Below the pieces are notes generated by a model, which worked only from the letters and a program-made list of their open reading frames with translations, was not told the origin of the DNA and did no database searches. The translations under genes and the position numbers were made by a program. Below are positions 1 through 6,489 of a stretch of DNA of 9,604 bases, one piece after another (position 1 is the stretch's first letter; each line of letters begins with the position of its first letter). The stretch is from an uncultured Muribaculaceae bacterium (lineage in GTDB: Bacteria > Bacteroidota > Bacteroidia > Bacteroidales > Muribaculaceae), in contig CAMWUM010000046.1 of NCBI GenBank assembly GCA_947177435.1, positions 1 through 9,604 on the forward strand, read 5' to 3'.

Positions 1-125
1 CCTTCCTCAATCACCGCCTTAAGCAGATGGACCGGTTCAATGGCCTGCTGGCCTGCCGAGCGGGTGATTTCCACCGCTTTCTGGATGGCCTCTTGCGATT
101 TGATGGTAAAGTTGTTGAAATTCAT
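1..125 (-). CDS. clpB: ClpB disaggregase chaperone, N-terminal fragment
   Basis: The first 41 codons of a gene that continues beyond the left edge. The ATG is at 125-123 on the minus strand, and the peptide begins MNFNNFTIKSQEAIQKA, followed by GQQAIEPVHLLKAV. This is the start of the Clp N-terminal repeat domain; the GQQ-IEP-HLL pattern is characteristic of ClpB from Bacteroidetes. ClpB is a cytoplasmic AAA+ hexamer that works with DnaK to pull proteins out of aggregates after heat stress. The two ATPase domains and the middle coiled coil lie outside the window, so only the N-domain identity is seen directly. The gene is transcribed away from the neighbouring gene at 307. ClpC is the main alternative, but the N-terminal motif fits ClpB better. 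Confidence 0.9.
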   Translation of the reverse strand, partial: MNFNNFTIKSQEAIQKAVEITRSAGQQAIEPVHLLKAVIEE

Positions 126-166
126 GTTGTATGTTTTTGCTAAATTATTCCGGTTTGTTTTTATTA

Positions 167-200
167 TTTAACAATCAATCTTGGATAAATGTTTGTTAAA
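167..200. repeat. 8-bp inverted repeat in the clpB divergent intergenic region
   Basis: TTTAACAA at 167-174 is repeated as its exact reverse complement TTGTTAAA at 193-200, with 18 bases between. The right arm covers most of the -33 element (192-195) of the rightward promoter, and the left arm lies upstream of clpB. A repressor dimer bound here could shut off the rightward promoter and perhaps affect clpB. The arms are AT-rich and short, so chance is a real alternative. I found no good promoter for clpB; TAATTTAG at 147-140 on the minus strand is the nearest to a -7 element, and it lacks a well-placed -33 partner. Confidence 0.35.
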
Positions 201-223
201 ATCGCGACTAATTGCTACCTTTG
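192..223 (+). promoter_or_regulatory. Bacteroidetes-type sigma-70 promoter for the rightward gene cluster
   Basis: TTTG at 192-195 and TACCTTTG at 216-223 are separated by 20 bases. This matches the Bacteroidetes vegetative consensus (TTTG or TTG, 19-21 bases, TANNTTTG), with a perfect -7 element. Transcription would begin a few bases downstream, near 228-231, leaving a leader of about 77 bases before the ATG at 307. It also means a coding start upstream of that point is impossible from this transcript. It is the only full match I found in the plus-strand intergenic regions, so it may serve several downstream genes. Confidence 0.8.
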
Positions 224-306
224 TACTTGCAAATCTTGCGCCAAAACATTTTTTGCGTCATTTTGTCATACGGCCCATTTGCCCCGTAACTTATAATCTA
301 TTGAAA

Positions 307-1200
307 ATGAAGAAACTGTTAATATTAATCTGCCTTTTTGCAGCCGGCATCGCACACGCCCAGCAGCAGCAAACGATGTTCCCCTACCCGACGGCACCCG
401 ACGACATGGCCACCCTGTCGCAGCGGTGCAACTATGTGGTGGAGCATTTCTGGGACCGGTGCAACATCAAACAGTCGTTCTCATCCCAGCCACAACTTCG
501 CGAGGCGTTTGGCGACTGGATCAAGTTCATGCCCTATGCCTCATCCGACACCGTATATATGGCCATCAACGCCTATATGGATAAGGTGAGCAAAACCGGC
601 GGCGACAACGTGGCCACCATCGGCCGCATTGCCGAAAGTTGGCTGTACTGCGACACGGCCGCCTTCTTCTCTGAGGATGTCTACCTGCCATTCGCCAAGG
701 CGGTGGCCGGACATAAAAAGGTTGACAATGCCACACGCCAGCGTCTGCAAGCCCAAATCAAGATATTGGAGAACAGTCGAGTAGGCGCCAAAGCCGGAGG
801 ATTTGAATTTGTCACCCGCGCCGACTCCACCATGCAGTTTGACGACGTGGTGGCATCGCGCGTCATCCTATTTTTCTACGACCCTGACTGCACCGACTGC
901 TCGCTCGTAAAGACCCGCATGTCAGTCGATTTCAATCTCAATCAGCTGCTCGACGGACGCCTGGTAAAAATCGTGGCCATCTACCCCGGCGAGCCTACGC
1001 AGGAGTGGAGGGAGAGCGCTGCTCTGCTGCCCGAATCGTGGATTGTAGGCGCCGCGCCTGACATTGACCTGCTCTACGACATCCCCACCACTCCCGACCT
1101 CTACTACCTCGACGCCCGACACAAGATTTTGGCCAAGCACGTCGACATCAACAACTTGCTGATTGGCGTGCAGCAGATTAACCAGCAACTGAGCAAGTGA
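307..1200 (+). CDS. Exported DUF5106/thioredoxin-fold protein
   Basis: A 297-residue protein that I assign to the DUF5106 plus thioredoxin-like architecture of Bacteroidetes. The start is the ATG at 307, because the open frame further upstream runs through the promoter and because a signal peptide begins exactly here: MKK, a hydrophobic stretch (residues 4-15) and an AHA cleavage site near residue 18 followed by a Gln run. Residues about 25-160 form the helical DUF5106-like part. Residues about 165-295 look like a thioredoxin fold with a CTDC redox motif at 195-198, in FYDPDCTDC, and a candidate cis-proline at 263 (TTPDLYYLD). The protein should act in the periplasm as a thiol-disulfide reductase or a related redox factor; its substrate is unknown. 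It has three further cysteines (41, 52, 115). Its stop codon overlaps the start of mnmA by one base, implying translational coupling. The family assignment is from recall of the pattern. Confidence 0.8.
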   Translation: MKKLLILICLFAAGIAHAQQQQTMFPYPTAPDDMATLSQRCNYVVEHFWDRCNIKQSFSSQPQLREAFGDWIKFMPYASSDTVYMAINAYMDKVSKTGGDNVATIGRIAESWLYCDTAAFFSEDVYLPFAKAVAGHKKVDNATRQRLQAQIKILENSRVGAKAGGFEFVTRADSTMQFDDVVASRVILFFYDPDCTDCSLVKTRMSVDFNLNQLLDGRLVKIVAIYPGEPTQEWRESAALLPESWIVGAAPDIDLLYDIPTTPDLYYLDARHKILAKHVDINNLLIGVQQINQQLSK

Positions 1201-2276
1201 TGAAAATAGCGATGCTAATATCAGGCGGCGTGGACAGCGCCGTGGCCGTGCACAGGCTCGTCGAGCAGGGGCATGACCTGCACCTATTCTATATACGCAT
1301 CGGCATGGACGGTGACGGCGGCGACTGCTCGGCCGAGGAGGACATCGAAATGTGCACCTACATCGCACAGAAGTACGGCCTGCCGTTTGACGTAGTTTCG
1401 CTCCACCAGGAGTATTGGGACAACGTGATGGAGTACGCCCTGCGCACTGTGCGCGAAGGCCTTACGCCCAATCCCGACATCATGTGCAACAAGATGATCA
1501 AGTTCGGGTTCTTCGAGGAGAGATGGGGGCACGAATTCGACAAGACTGCCACCGGCCACTACGCCACCACTACGACCATAGACGACAAGGTATGGCTCTC
1601 AACCGCCGTCGATCCGGTGAAAGACCAGACTGACTTCCTGGCACGCATTTCATACAAGCAGTTGAGCCACTTGATGTTCCCAATCGGCGACATGCCCAAG
1701 GCCGACGTGCGCGCCACGGCCATCGCCACGCGCATGCCTAACGCATACCGCAAGGACTCGCAGGGCATCTGCTTCCTCGGCAAGATAAATTACAACGACT
1801 TTATACGCCGCCACCTGGGCGAGAAGCCGGGCCCCATCATCGAGATTGAGACCGGCAAGAAGCTCGGCGAGCACCGCGGCTACTGGTTCCACACTATCGG
1901 CCAGCGCAAGGGCTTGGGGCTCAGCGGCGGCCCGTGGTACGTGGTAAAAAAGAACGCGCACGACAACGTAATTTACGTCTCCAACGGCTACGACACCGAC
2001 AAGCAGTACGGCCGCACCATATACCTCGACGACATGCACTTTATTACAGCCGACCCGTGGGGTGAAGGGTGCTCCGACGTGCGCATCGCATTCAAGAACA
2101 GGCATATGCCCGCCTTCCTGCCTGCCCGAATCACCCGCCTTGGCGACAAAGAGTACCGCATCGACTCAGACGAACTGGTACAGGGCATAGCTCCCGGACA
2201 GTTCGCCGTGCTTTACGACCCGGACTGCCGCCTGTGCTACGGATCCGGCATAATCACCCTGCCTGTGAAGAATTGA
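1200..2276 (+). CDS. mnmA: tRNA-specific 2-thiouridylase MnmA
   Basis: A 358-residue cytoplasmic enzyme, close to the usual length of about 360-370. MnmA adenylates U34 of Lys, Glu and Gln tRNAs and replaces oxygen 2 with sulfur, giving s2U34. The PP-loop SGGVDS lies at residues 8-13. The two catalytic cysteines of the family match Cys96 ([12 protein letters not shown]) and Cys191 ([10 protein letters not shown]). Other family signatures are TGHYA near 118, KDQTDFL at 141-147, and [11 protein letters not shown] at 231-241. The C-terminal beta-barrel ends with PGQFAVLYD and [10 protein letters not shown]. The ATG at 1200 is preferred over the GTG at 1197; it gives a TGATG overlap with the upstream stop. 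Bacteroidetes often carry more than one MnmA paralogue, so this copy may not be the only one. Coupling to an exported thioredoxin-fold protein is unusual, since sulfur transfer to MnmA takes place in the cytoplasm. Confidence 0.95.
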   Translation: MKIAMLISGGVDSAVAVHRLVEQGHDLHLFYIRIGMDGDGGDCSAEEDIEMCTYIAQKYGLPFDVVSLHQEYWDNVMEYALRTVREGLTPNPDIMCNKMIKFGFFEERWGHEFDKTATGHYATTTTIDDKVWLSTAVDPVKDQTDFLARISYKQLSHLMFPIGDMPKADVRATAIATRMPNAYRKDSQGICFLGKINYNDFIRRHLGEKPGPIIEIETGKKLGEHRGYWFHTIGQRKGLGLSGGPWYVVKKNAHDNVIYVSNGYDTDKQYGRTIYLDDMHFITADPWGEGCSDVRIAFKNRHMPAFLPARITRLGDKEYRIDSDELVQGIAPGQFAVLYDPDCRLCYGSGIITLPVKN

Positions 2277-2310
2277 AAATGGAAAATTGATAATTCCAAA
2301 TTACTAATTG
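2271..2310. repeat. Short AT-rich intergenic repeat after mnmA
   Basis: AATTGA occurs at 2271-2276 and again at 2285-2290, and GGAA (2281-2284) faces TTCC (2294-2297) across a 9-base loop. The first copy contains the mnmA stop codon. Tracts of this GAAAATTGATAATT type are, as far as I recall, common between genes in Bacteroidales. The hairpin is too weak to be called a terminator. Confidence 0.35.
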
Positions 2311-2315
2311 TAAAG

Positions 2316-2888
2316 ATGGAAGACAGAGTAAAGCTCAACGTATTAGGCATTTCATACTCACCGATGCAGACGGGAGCGTTCGCTATGCTTCTGGCCGAGG
2401 AGAACGGCCCGCGTCGCATCCCAGTTGTCATCGGCTCGTCTGAGGCGCAGTCCATAGCCATAAAACTCGAGGGTGTGGCCACGCCCAGGCCTATAACCCA
2501 CGACCTGTTCTGTGCTATGGCCGCTTCGTTTGACATCGAGCTTAAGGAGGTATATATCTACAAGTTTGAGGATGGCATCTTCTCGTCCGAACTCCGCTTC
2601 GTCGGCCCCGGCCGCGAGGTGGCCATTGACGCCCGCACGTCTGACGCCGTAGCCATTGCCATACGCATGGGCGCGCCCATATACACTACTCAACAAATCA
2701 TGTCGGAGGTGAGCACCATCTTCGAGGTGGAGAGCGACGGCTCCAAGCCAGCCGAACAGCAGCAGTCGAAGCCCCTCGACCAGATGCCCAACGACCAACT
2801 GCGTGAGATGATGAACAAGTGCATCGAAGAGGAAAACTACGAAGAGGCCGCACGCATCAGCGCCATCCTCAAAAACCGCCAAGAATAA
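2316..2888 (+). CDS. Bifunctional nuclease (BFN/DUF151) domain protein with C-terminal UVR motif
   Basis: A 190-residue protein with no signal peptide or membrane segment, so cytoplasmic. Residues about 5-137 form the BFN (DUF151) domain, with the typical VLGISYSP start, LLAEENGPRRIPVVIG (25-40), SEAQSIAIKLEG (42-53), RPITHDLF (58-65) and the conserved DARTSDAVAIAIR (105-117). A Gln/Pro/Ser-rich linker (about 141-156) leads to a UvrB/UvrC (UVR) motif at about 160-189, with the ENYEEAARISAILK pattern. The domain takes its name from plant proteins reported to have RNase and DNase activity; the bacterial role is not well established. It lies 39 bases after mnmA and 40 bases before a putative nucleoside transporter on the same strand, so a part in nucleic-acid turnover or salvage is plausible but inferred. 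The ATG at 2316 directly precedes the conserved N-terminus. Confidence 0.88.
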   Translation: MEDRVKLNVLGISYSPMQTGAFAMLLAEENGPRRIPVVIGSSEAQSIAIKLEGVATPRPITHDLFCAMAASFDIELKEVYIYKFEDGIFSSELRFVGPGREVAIDARTSDAVAIAIRMGAPIYTTQQIMSEVSTIFEVESDGSKPAEQQQSKPLDQMPNDQLREMMNKCIEEENYEEAARISAILKNRQE

Positions 2889-2928
2889 ACTACTAAACCA
2901 TAAACCCTTAAACCTCAACTTTCACCCC

Positions 2929-4308
2929 GTGAAAAATTTGAAATTCAGGCTCATAGTGATGAACTTCCTCGAGTTTGCCGTCTGGGGAGCGTACCTCACC
3001 TGCATGAGCAACTATCTCGGCAAAACCTCTATGAGCGGGCTGATCGCCTGGTTTTACGCCATTCAGGGCATCGTGTCAATCTTCATGCCGGCCATTATGG
3101 GCATCATCGCCGACAAGTACGTACAGCCTCAGAAACTGCTGGGCATCTGCCATTTGGTTGCCGGATGCTTCATGGGCGGATGCTGGTGGCTCGGCTTTGC
3201 CAATGCTGACCCTGACCCCACGCTGTTCATCACCCTCTACACCATTTCCGTAGCCTTCTTCATGCCCACGATCGCCCTGGCCAACACCGTGGCGTTCCGC
3301 GTGCTTAACGAAAACGGCTACGACACCATCCGCGACTTCCCGCCCATCCGCGTATTCGGCACGGTCGGCTTCATCGCCACAATGTGGTTTGTCAACTGCG
3401 CAGCCATTGTTGACGGCCGATTCACCTTTATGTTAGGAGGCACCGAGTCTTTCCAGTTCACCTACTGGCAGTTCTTCGTATCCGGCCTGCTCAGCATCGT
3501 GCTGGCGGCATTCTGCTTCACCATGCTGCCCAAATTGTTAATTATCAAACGTCAAGGCAAGTCCTCTCTTGTCGAGTCGCTTGGTCTCAACGCCTTCGCG
3601 CTGTTCAAGAAGAGCAAGTTCGCCGTCTTCTTCATCTTCTCGATGCTCTTGGGCATGTGCCTGCAGGTGACCAACGGCTATGCCGGCCCATTCATCGCGC
3701 ATTTCCAGGTTGTTGAGGAATACGCCAAGTCATTCGGCGCCAACAACCCCACCCTCCTCACTTCGCTTTCGCAGATATCCGAGGCGCTTTGCATCCTGCT
3801 CATCCCCTTCTTCCTGCGCAAGCTCGGCATTAAGATTGTGATGTTCATCTCGATGATCGCGTGGTTTCTCCGCTTCGGCTGTTTCGGCATCGGCAATCCC
3901 GGCTCGGGACTCTGGCTCTTCATTATGTCAATGATTGTCTACGGCGTTGCCTTCGACTTTTTCAACGTCTCCGGCGCGCTGTTTATCGAGAAAGAGACCG
4001 ACAAATCAATCCAAGCCTCGGCCCAGGGTCTGTTCATGCTGATGACCAACGGCCTGGGGGCATCCATCGGCACGCTCACCGCCGGATGGGTTATTGACAA
4101 GTACTGCCACTGGGATAAATTCCAAATCGACGGCAAAGATGTTGACTTCCTTGTCGGCAATTGGAGTACGCCATGGCTTATTTTCGCAGGCTTCGCCCTC
4201 GTGATTGGCATACTCTTCATGCTGCTGTTCAAGTACAAGCATCAGCCCGAACCCATATCCAAGTCTAAGGCAATCCTTGCCGACGACCCCGACGGATTTA
4301 TCAACTAA
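2929..4308 (+). CDS. MFS transporter, nucleoside:H+ symporter (NupG-like) family
   Basis: A 459-residue inner-membrane protein with about twelve hydrophobic segments, the usual size for this family. It begins KFRLIVMNFLEFAVWGAYL, the family's typical first helix. Further signatures are IRVFGTVGFIATMW (140-153), YGVAFDFFNVSGALFIEKE (338-356) and ASAQGLFMLMTNGLGASIGT (363-382), which recall the Nuc_H_symport family and Bacteroides proteins annotated as nucleoside permeases. It probably imports nucleosides with protons; the substrate is not shown by sequence alone. The start is the GTG at 2929, because the next ATG (residue 11) would remove the conserved KFRLIV segment and no ATG occurs in frame in the 40-base gap. 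The conserved cytoplasmic loop lies between helices 6 and 7 (about 201-228). The charged tail after residue 435 should be cytoplasmic. Confidence 0.85.
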   Translation: MKNLKFRLIVMNFLEFAVWGAYLTCMSNYLGKTSMSGLIAWFYAIQGIVSIFMPAIMGIIADKYVQPQKLLGICHLVAGCFMGGCWWLGFANADPDPTLFITLYTISVAFFMPTIALANTVAFRVLNENGYDTIRDFPPIRVFGTVGFIATMWFVNCAAIVDGRFTFMLGGTESFQFTYWQFFVSGLLSIVLAAFCFTMLPKLLIIKRQGKSSLVESLGLNAFALFKKSKFAVFFIFSMLLGMCLQVTNGYAGPFIAHFQVVEEYAKSFGANNPTLLTSLSQISEALCILLIPFFLRKLGIKIVMFISMIAWFLRFGCFGIGNPGSGLWLFIMSMIVYGVAFDFFNVSGALFIEKETDKSIQASAQGLFMLMTNGLGASIGTLTAGWVIDKYCHWDKFQIDGKDVDFLVGNWSTPWLIFAGFALVIGILFMLLFKYKHQPEPISKSKAILADDPDGFIN

Positions 4309-4314
4309 ACTACT

Positions 4315-5025
4315 GTGATACAATTCTATTCCCCTGATATCACCGAAACCCTCACGCTTCCTGAGAGCGACTCGCAGCACTGCGTGCGAGTGCTCAGGAT
4401 GCGCGAGGGCAACGAACTTTCTGTTGTCGACGGGCACGGCAACCGCTACCATTGCCGCTTAGTAGATGCCCACCACAAGCACGCCGCCATCGAGATTGTC
4501 GAGCGTGAGGAAGTGCCTCTGCCATGGACGCAAAACATCACCGTGGCCGTGGCTCCAACCAAGAACATGGACCGCATGGAGTGGCTTGTCGAAAAACTCG
4601 TTGAGATTGGTATTAATCGCTTGGTGCCCATCAAGTGCCACCACAGCGAGCGCAAGGAAATCAAGACGGAGCGACTTGAGAAGATAGCCGTGTCGGCTAT
4701 GAAGCAGTCGCTCAAAGCCGTCCTTCCCGAGATAATGCCTATGACCCCATTTGCCGACCTAATGCGCATGCCGTGCGAGCAACGGTTCATAGCCTACTGC
4801 GACCCCTCAATCCCGCGTCGCCAACTCTCCGAACTATACATCCCCCACCGCGACGCCACCATCCTCATCGGCCCCGAAGGCGACTTCTCCCCCGAAGAAA
4901 TAAAGACAGCCCTCTCCACCGACTACCAGCCCGTCACCCTCGGTGACAACCGCCTCCGCACCGAAACCGCCGCCCTCTACTCCGCCTCCGCCTTCCACAT
5001 CCTCGACTCCCTCCAACCCATGTAG
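4315..5025 (+). CDS. rsmE: 16S rRNA (uracil(1498)-N(3))-methyltransferase RsmE
   Basis: A 236-residue SPOUT-class enzyme that methylates N3 of U1498 in 16S rRNA using S-adenosylmethionine. The N-terminal PUA-like RNA-binding part (about 1-70) contains QHCVRVLRMREGNEL (21-35). The knotted SPOUT domain (about 73-233) has VAPTKNMDRMEWLVEKLVEIG (79-99), MKQSLKAVLPEI (129-140), and the SAM-binding signatures IGPEGDFSPEEI (185-196) and LGDNRLRTETA (209-219). The GTG at 4315 is the only reasonable start: the frame is closed by the stop of the preceding gene 7 bases upstream, and the next ATG (residue 29) would cut into the conserved domain. From about residue 165 codon choice changes sharply: Leu becomes almost always CTC, Ser TCC and Glu GAA, whereas GAG, CTT and TCG are common before. 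This directly precedes the AT-rich islet. Confidence 0.95.
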   Translation: MIQFYSPDITETLTLPESDSQHCVRVLRMREGNELSVVDGHGNRYHCRLVDAHHKHAAIEIVEREEVPLPWTQNITVAVAPTKNMDRMEWLVEKLVEIGINRLVPIKCHHSERKEIKTERLEKIAVSAMKQSLKAVLPEIMPMTPFADLMRMPCEQRFIAYCDPSIPRRQLSELYIPHRDATILIGPEGDFSPEEIKTALSTDYQPVTLGDNRLRTETAALYSASAFHILDSLQPM

Positions 5026-5028
5026 ACC

Positions 5029-5337
5029 ATGAAACAGAGAATCAAAACCATTATAGCATACGTACTCGTCATTTGGTTTATGATGTGCGTTATTGGCTTT
5101 ATCACTATGTTTGCCGATGTTTACCCCGAGCCCAGTTTTATCCTATTGTTCTTTCCCTTTCACATATGTTGGAACTTTGTTTTTTTTGCTATTGCATTGG
5201 TTTGGGGAAGAAAAATTTTGGGCGAAAAGACCTCAAAGTTTATTTTATGGCTTATGTTTCTTTTTTTGTTAACCACAGTAGTGTCTTATTTTGTGTTTAT
5301 GCCTTACAACAACAATTATTATGAGTACGAATACTAA
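5029..5337 (+). CDS. Small AT-rich membrane protein of unknown function
   Basis: A 102-residue protein I do not recognise. It has a basic start (MKQR), then three hydrophobic segments at about 8-28, 36-58 and 70-91, and a polar tail NNNYYEYEY. It should sit in the inner membrane. Its ATG lies 3 bases after the rsmE stop, so it is probably co-transcribed. Its GC content is low, 32-35% on two lines I counted, against about 58% in the end of rsmE, and it uses TTA codons freely. Its tail codons overlap the start of the next gene by 17 bases in another frame. The pairing of two small membrane proteins resembles accessory cargo, but no toxin, immunity or transport motif is visible. Confidence 0.65.
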   Translation: MKQRIKTIIAYVLVIWFMMCVIGFITMFADVYPEPSFILLFFPFHICWNFVFFAIALVWGRKILGEKTSKFILWLMFLFLLTTVVSYFVFMPYNNNYYEYEY

Positions 5338-5740
5338 GAAAACGAACATATTCAGCACCACAAATCTGCGCATAGGCCTATTATGCCTATTGTATATGGG
5401 AGTGACATTTTGCGCGTTGGCCATCAGACGATATCACCAAATAGTGTTTTTTGTAGACAAGCCTCATATTGACGAACCGATCATAAGCCATCCGTGGATT
5501 TACTATGCATTGTTTGTTGTTTTTTCAGTGGCGTTCCTCGTTCTCCTTTTTCGCAAAGGATTAGATCCGGCTCTGCGAAAAGCCTTTCTCATAGTATTTT
5601 TTGCCACGGTGGCTTGCGTATTGATTTTTTACAAATTAGTAATGCTAGAACCGAAGATTACAGATGCAATATTATGTTTATCTGGGCCATTTGAAATTGT
5701 TGTAATGTTCTTTATGTGTCCCTTCCTGTTCTTCTTTTGA
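5321..5740 (+). CDS. Second small AT-rich membrane protein of unknown function
   Basis: A 139-residue protein that I cannot assign to a family. I chose the ATG at 5321 rather than the in-frame ATG at 5291, because it gives a polar N-terminus (MSTNTKKTN) before the first hydrophobic segment and a 17-base overlap with the upstream gene instead of a 47-base one. Hydrophobic segments lie at about 17-35, 60-80, 88-107 and 115-139, so four membrane passes are likely, with a polar loop (about 36-58) between the first two. The very C-terminus is hydrophobic (PFLFFF). The low GC content and overlap link it to the preceding gene. Both share a hydrophobic segment, an RK-containing turn and another hydrophobic segment, which may mean distant paralogy or just similar topology. 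Confidence 0.65.
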   Translation: MSTNTKKTNIFSTTNLRIGLLCLLYMGVTFCALAIRRYHQIVFFVDKPHIDEPIISHPWIYYALFVVFSVAFLVLLFRKGLDPALRKAFLIVFFATVACVLIFYKLVMLEPKITDAILCLSGPFEIVVMFFMCPFLFFF

Positions 5741-5769
5741 ATGATACTTGTTTGTAATAAGAAATAACT

Positions 5770-6183
5770 ATGTGGAAACAAGTAGAATTTGTGTTGCAGC
5801 CACGCTCGAGTGGCTTCCATATTGTCACGGAGGAAGTTATCCGTCATTTGCCGGGTTTGCCTGATGTAGGACTCTTGAATCTTTTTATCAAGCATACGTC
5901 GGCCGCACTGACTATCAATGAAAATGCCGACCCTGACGTAAGGGTTGATATGAAGAGTATCTTTGACCGATTGGTTAAGGCGCGCGAGCCGTATTATACT
6001 CATACTTTTGAGGGTGATGATGACATGCCCGCTCACGCCAAGGTATCGATCATCGGGCCATCTATTACGATACCCATAACACACGGGCGCCTCAGCCTGG
6101 GCACTTGGCAAGGGATATACCTCTGTGAGTTTCGTGACTATGGTGGAGCAAGGAAAATCGTAGCAACAATAACAGGGGAATAA
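5770..6183 (+). CDS. yjbQ: YjbQ family protein (UPF0047)
   Basis: A 137-residue single-domain protein, the standard length for the YjbQ/UPF0047 family, sometimes annotated as a secondary thiamine-phosphate synthase enzyme because some members show weak activity of that kind; the real cellular role is unclear. Conserved segments are KHTSAALTINENADPDVRVDM (41-61), EGDDDMPAHAK (81-91) and the glycine-rich ITHGRLSLGTWQGIYLCEFRD (103-123). The His residues in the first two and His105 are the expected metal or active-site positions. No export signal is present, so it is cytoplasmic. The N-terminus MWKQVEF followed by LQPRSSGFHIVT matches the usual family start, which supports the ATG at 5770. It follows the AT-rich pair by 29 bases and precedes a small hypothetical gene by 3 bases. 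Confidence 0.92.
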   Translation: MWKQVEFVLQPRSSGFHIVTEEVIRHLPGLPDVGLLNLFIKHTSAALTINENADPDVRVDMKSIFDRLVKAREPYYTHTFEGDDDMPAHAKVSIIGPSITIPITHGRLSLGTWQGIYLCEFRDYGGARKIVATITGE

Positions 6184-6186
6184 TTT

Positions 6187-6489
6187 ATGGATCAACCGAA
6201 GTTCATTATCACTGTCGACGGCTTTCTACGACTGGGCATGGTATATATGCACAAGGATTTGCTCATGCCGGGCGACGAGTGCATTGGCGGTGGGTACTAC
6301 CATTTTGATTACGTGTCAAACCGCATGGTACTCGACCGCAGAAGTTATGATTATGGCAAACCCAAATGGCATTGGCTCGACGCATTGAAAGTGCCCGCCG
6401 CCTATCGCGGCCTCGACATAATCTACATCTCCGACGACGGCTACGAGCAAAACATAACCCAAAATCTAAAAATCGAATACTACGACTAA
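6187..6489 (+). CDS. Small hypothetical protein
   Basis: A 100-residue soluble protein with no signal peptide or membrane segment. I do not recognise a named domain. It begins with a beta-strand-like FIITVDG and continues with GMVYMHKDLLMPG, the Gly/Tyr-rich IGGGYYHFDY (33-42), and a Trp-containing KPKWHWLDALKVP (58-70). It ends with strand-like segments and an acidic YYD tail. The pattern suggests a compact alpha/beta fold. The ATG lies 3 bases after the yjbQ stop, so the two are probably translated from one message, and it is the last gene before the hairpin at 6559. The sequence feels like a conserved Bacteroidales hypothetical, but I cannot confirm that. Confidence 0.75.
   Translation: MDQPKFIITVDGFLRLGMVYMHKDLLMPGDECIGGGYYHFDYVSNRMVLDRRSYDYGKPKWHWLDALKVPAAYRGLDIIYISDDGYEQNITQNLKIEYYD

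Noticed and set aside
181..306. An upstream extension of the DUF5106 protein starting at 181
   Set aside because: The extension would be encoded by the promoter itself and would put 42 unrelated residues before a clean signal peptide.
922..1368. A 148-codon minus-strand frame over the end of the DUF5106 gene and the start of mnmA
   Set aside because: It is Arg/Pro/Cys-rich, has no recognisable domain, and lies antisense to two well-supported genes.
1650..2105. A 151-codon minus-strand frame inside mnmA
   Set aside because: Antisense shadow of conserved MnmA sequence; its Val/Ala-rich translation has no motif.
2281..2297. GGAA/TTCC hairpin after mnmA as a terminator
   Set aside because: Only four paired bases with a 9-base loop and no T-run.
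2358..2918. A 186-codon minus-strand frame over the BFN gene
   Set aside because: The plus-strand frame matches a known family along its whole length; this one matches nothing I recognise.
5029..5740. Reading the AT-rich pair as a toxin-antitoxin or toxin-immunity system
   Set aside because: No toxin domain, catalytic motif or DNA-binding antitoxin is visible; two small membrane proteins alone do not support this.
5741..5769. A possible promoter directly before yjbQ (TACTTGTTTG)
   Set aside because: It does not fit TANNTTTG at the right spacing, and no -33 partner is placed correctly.
5629..6195. A 188-codon minus-strand frame covering yjbQ
   Set aside because: The plus-strand yjbQ frame carries all the family motifs; this frame has none.
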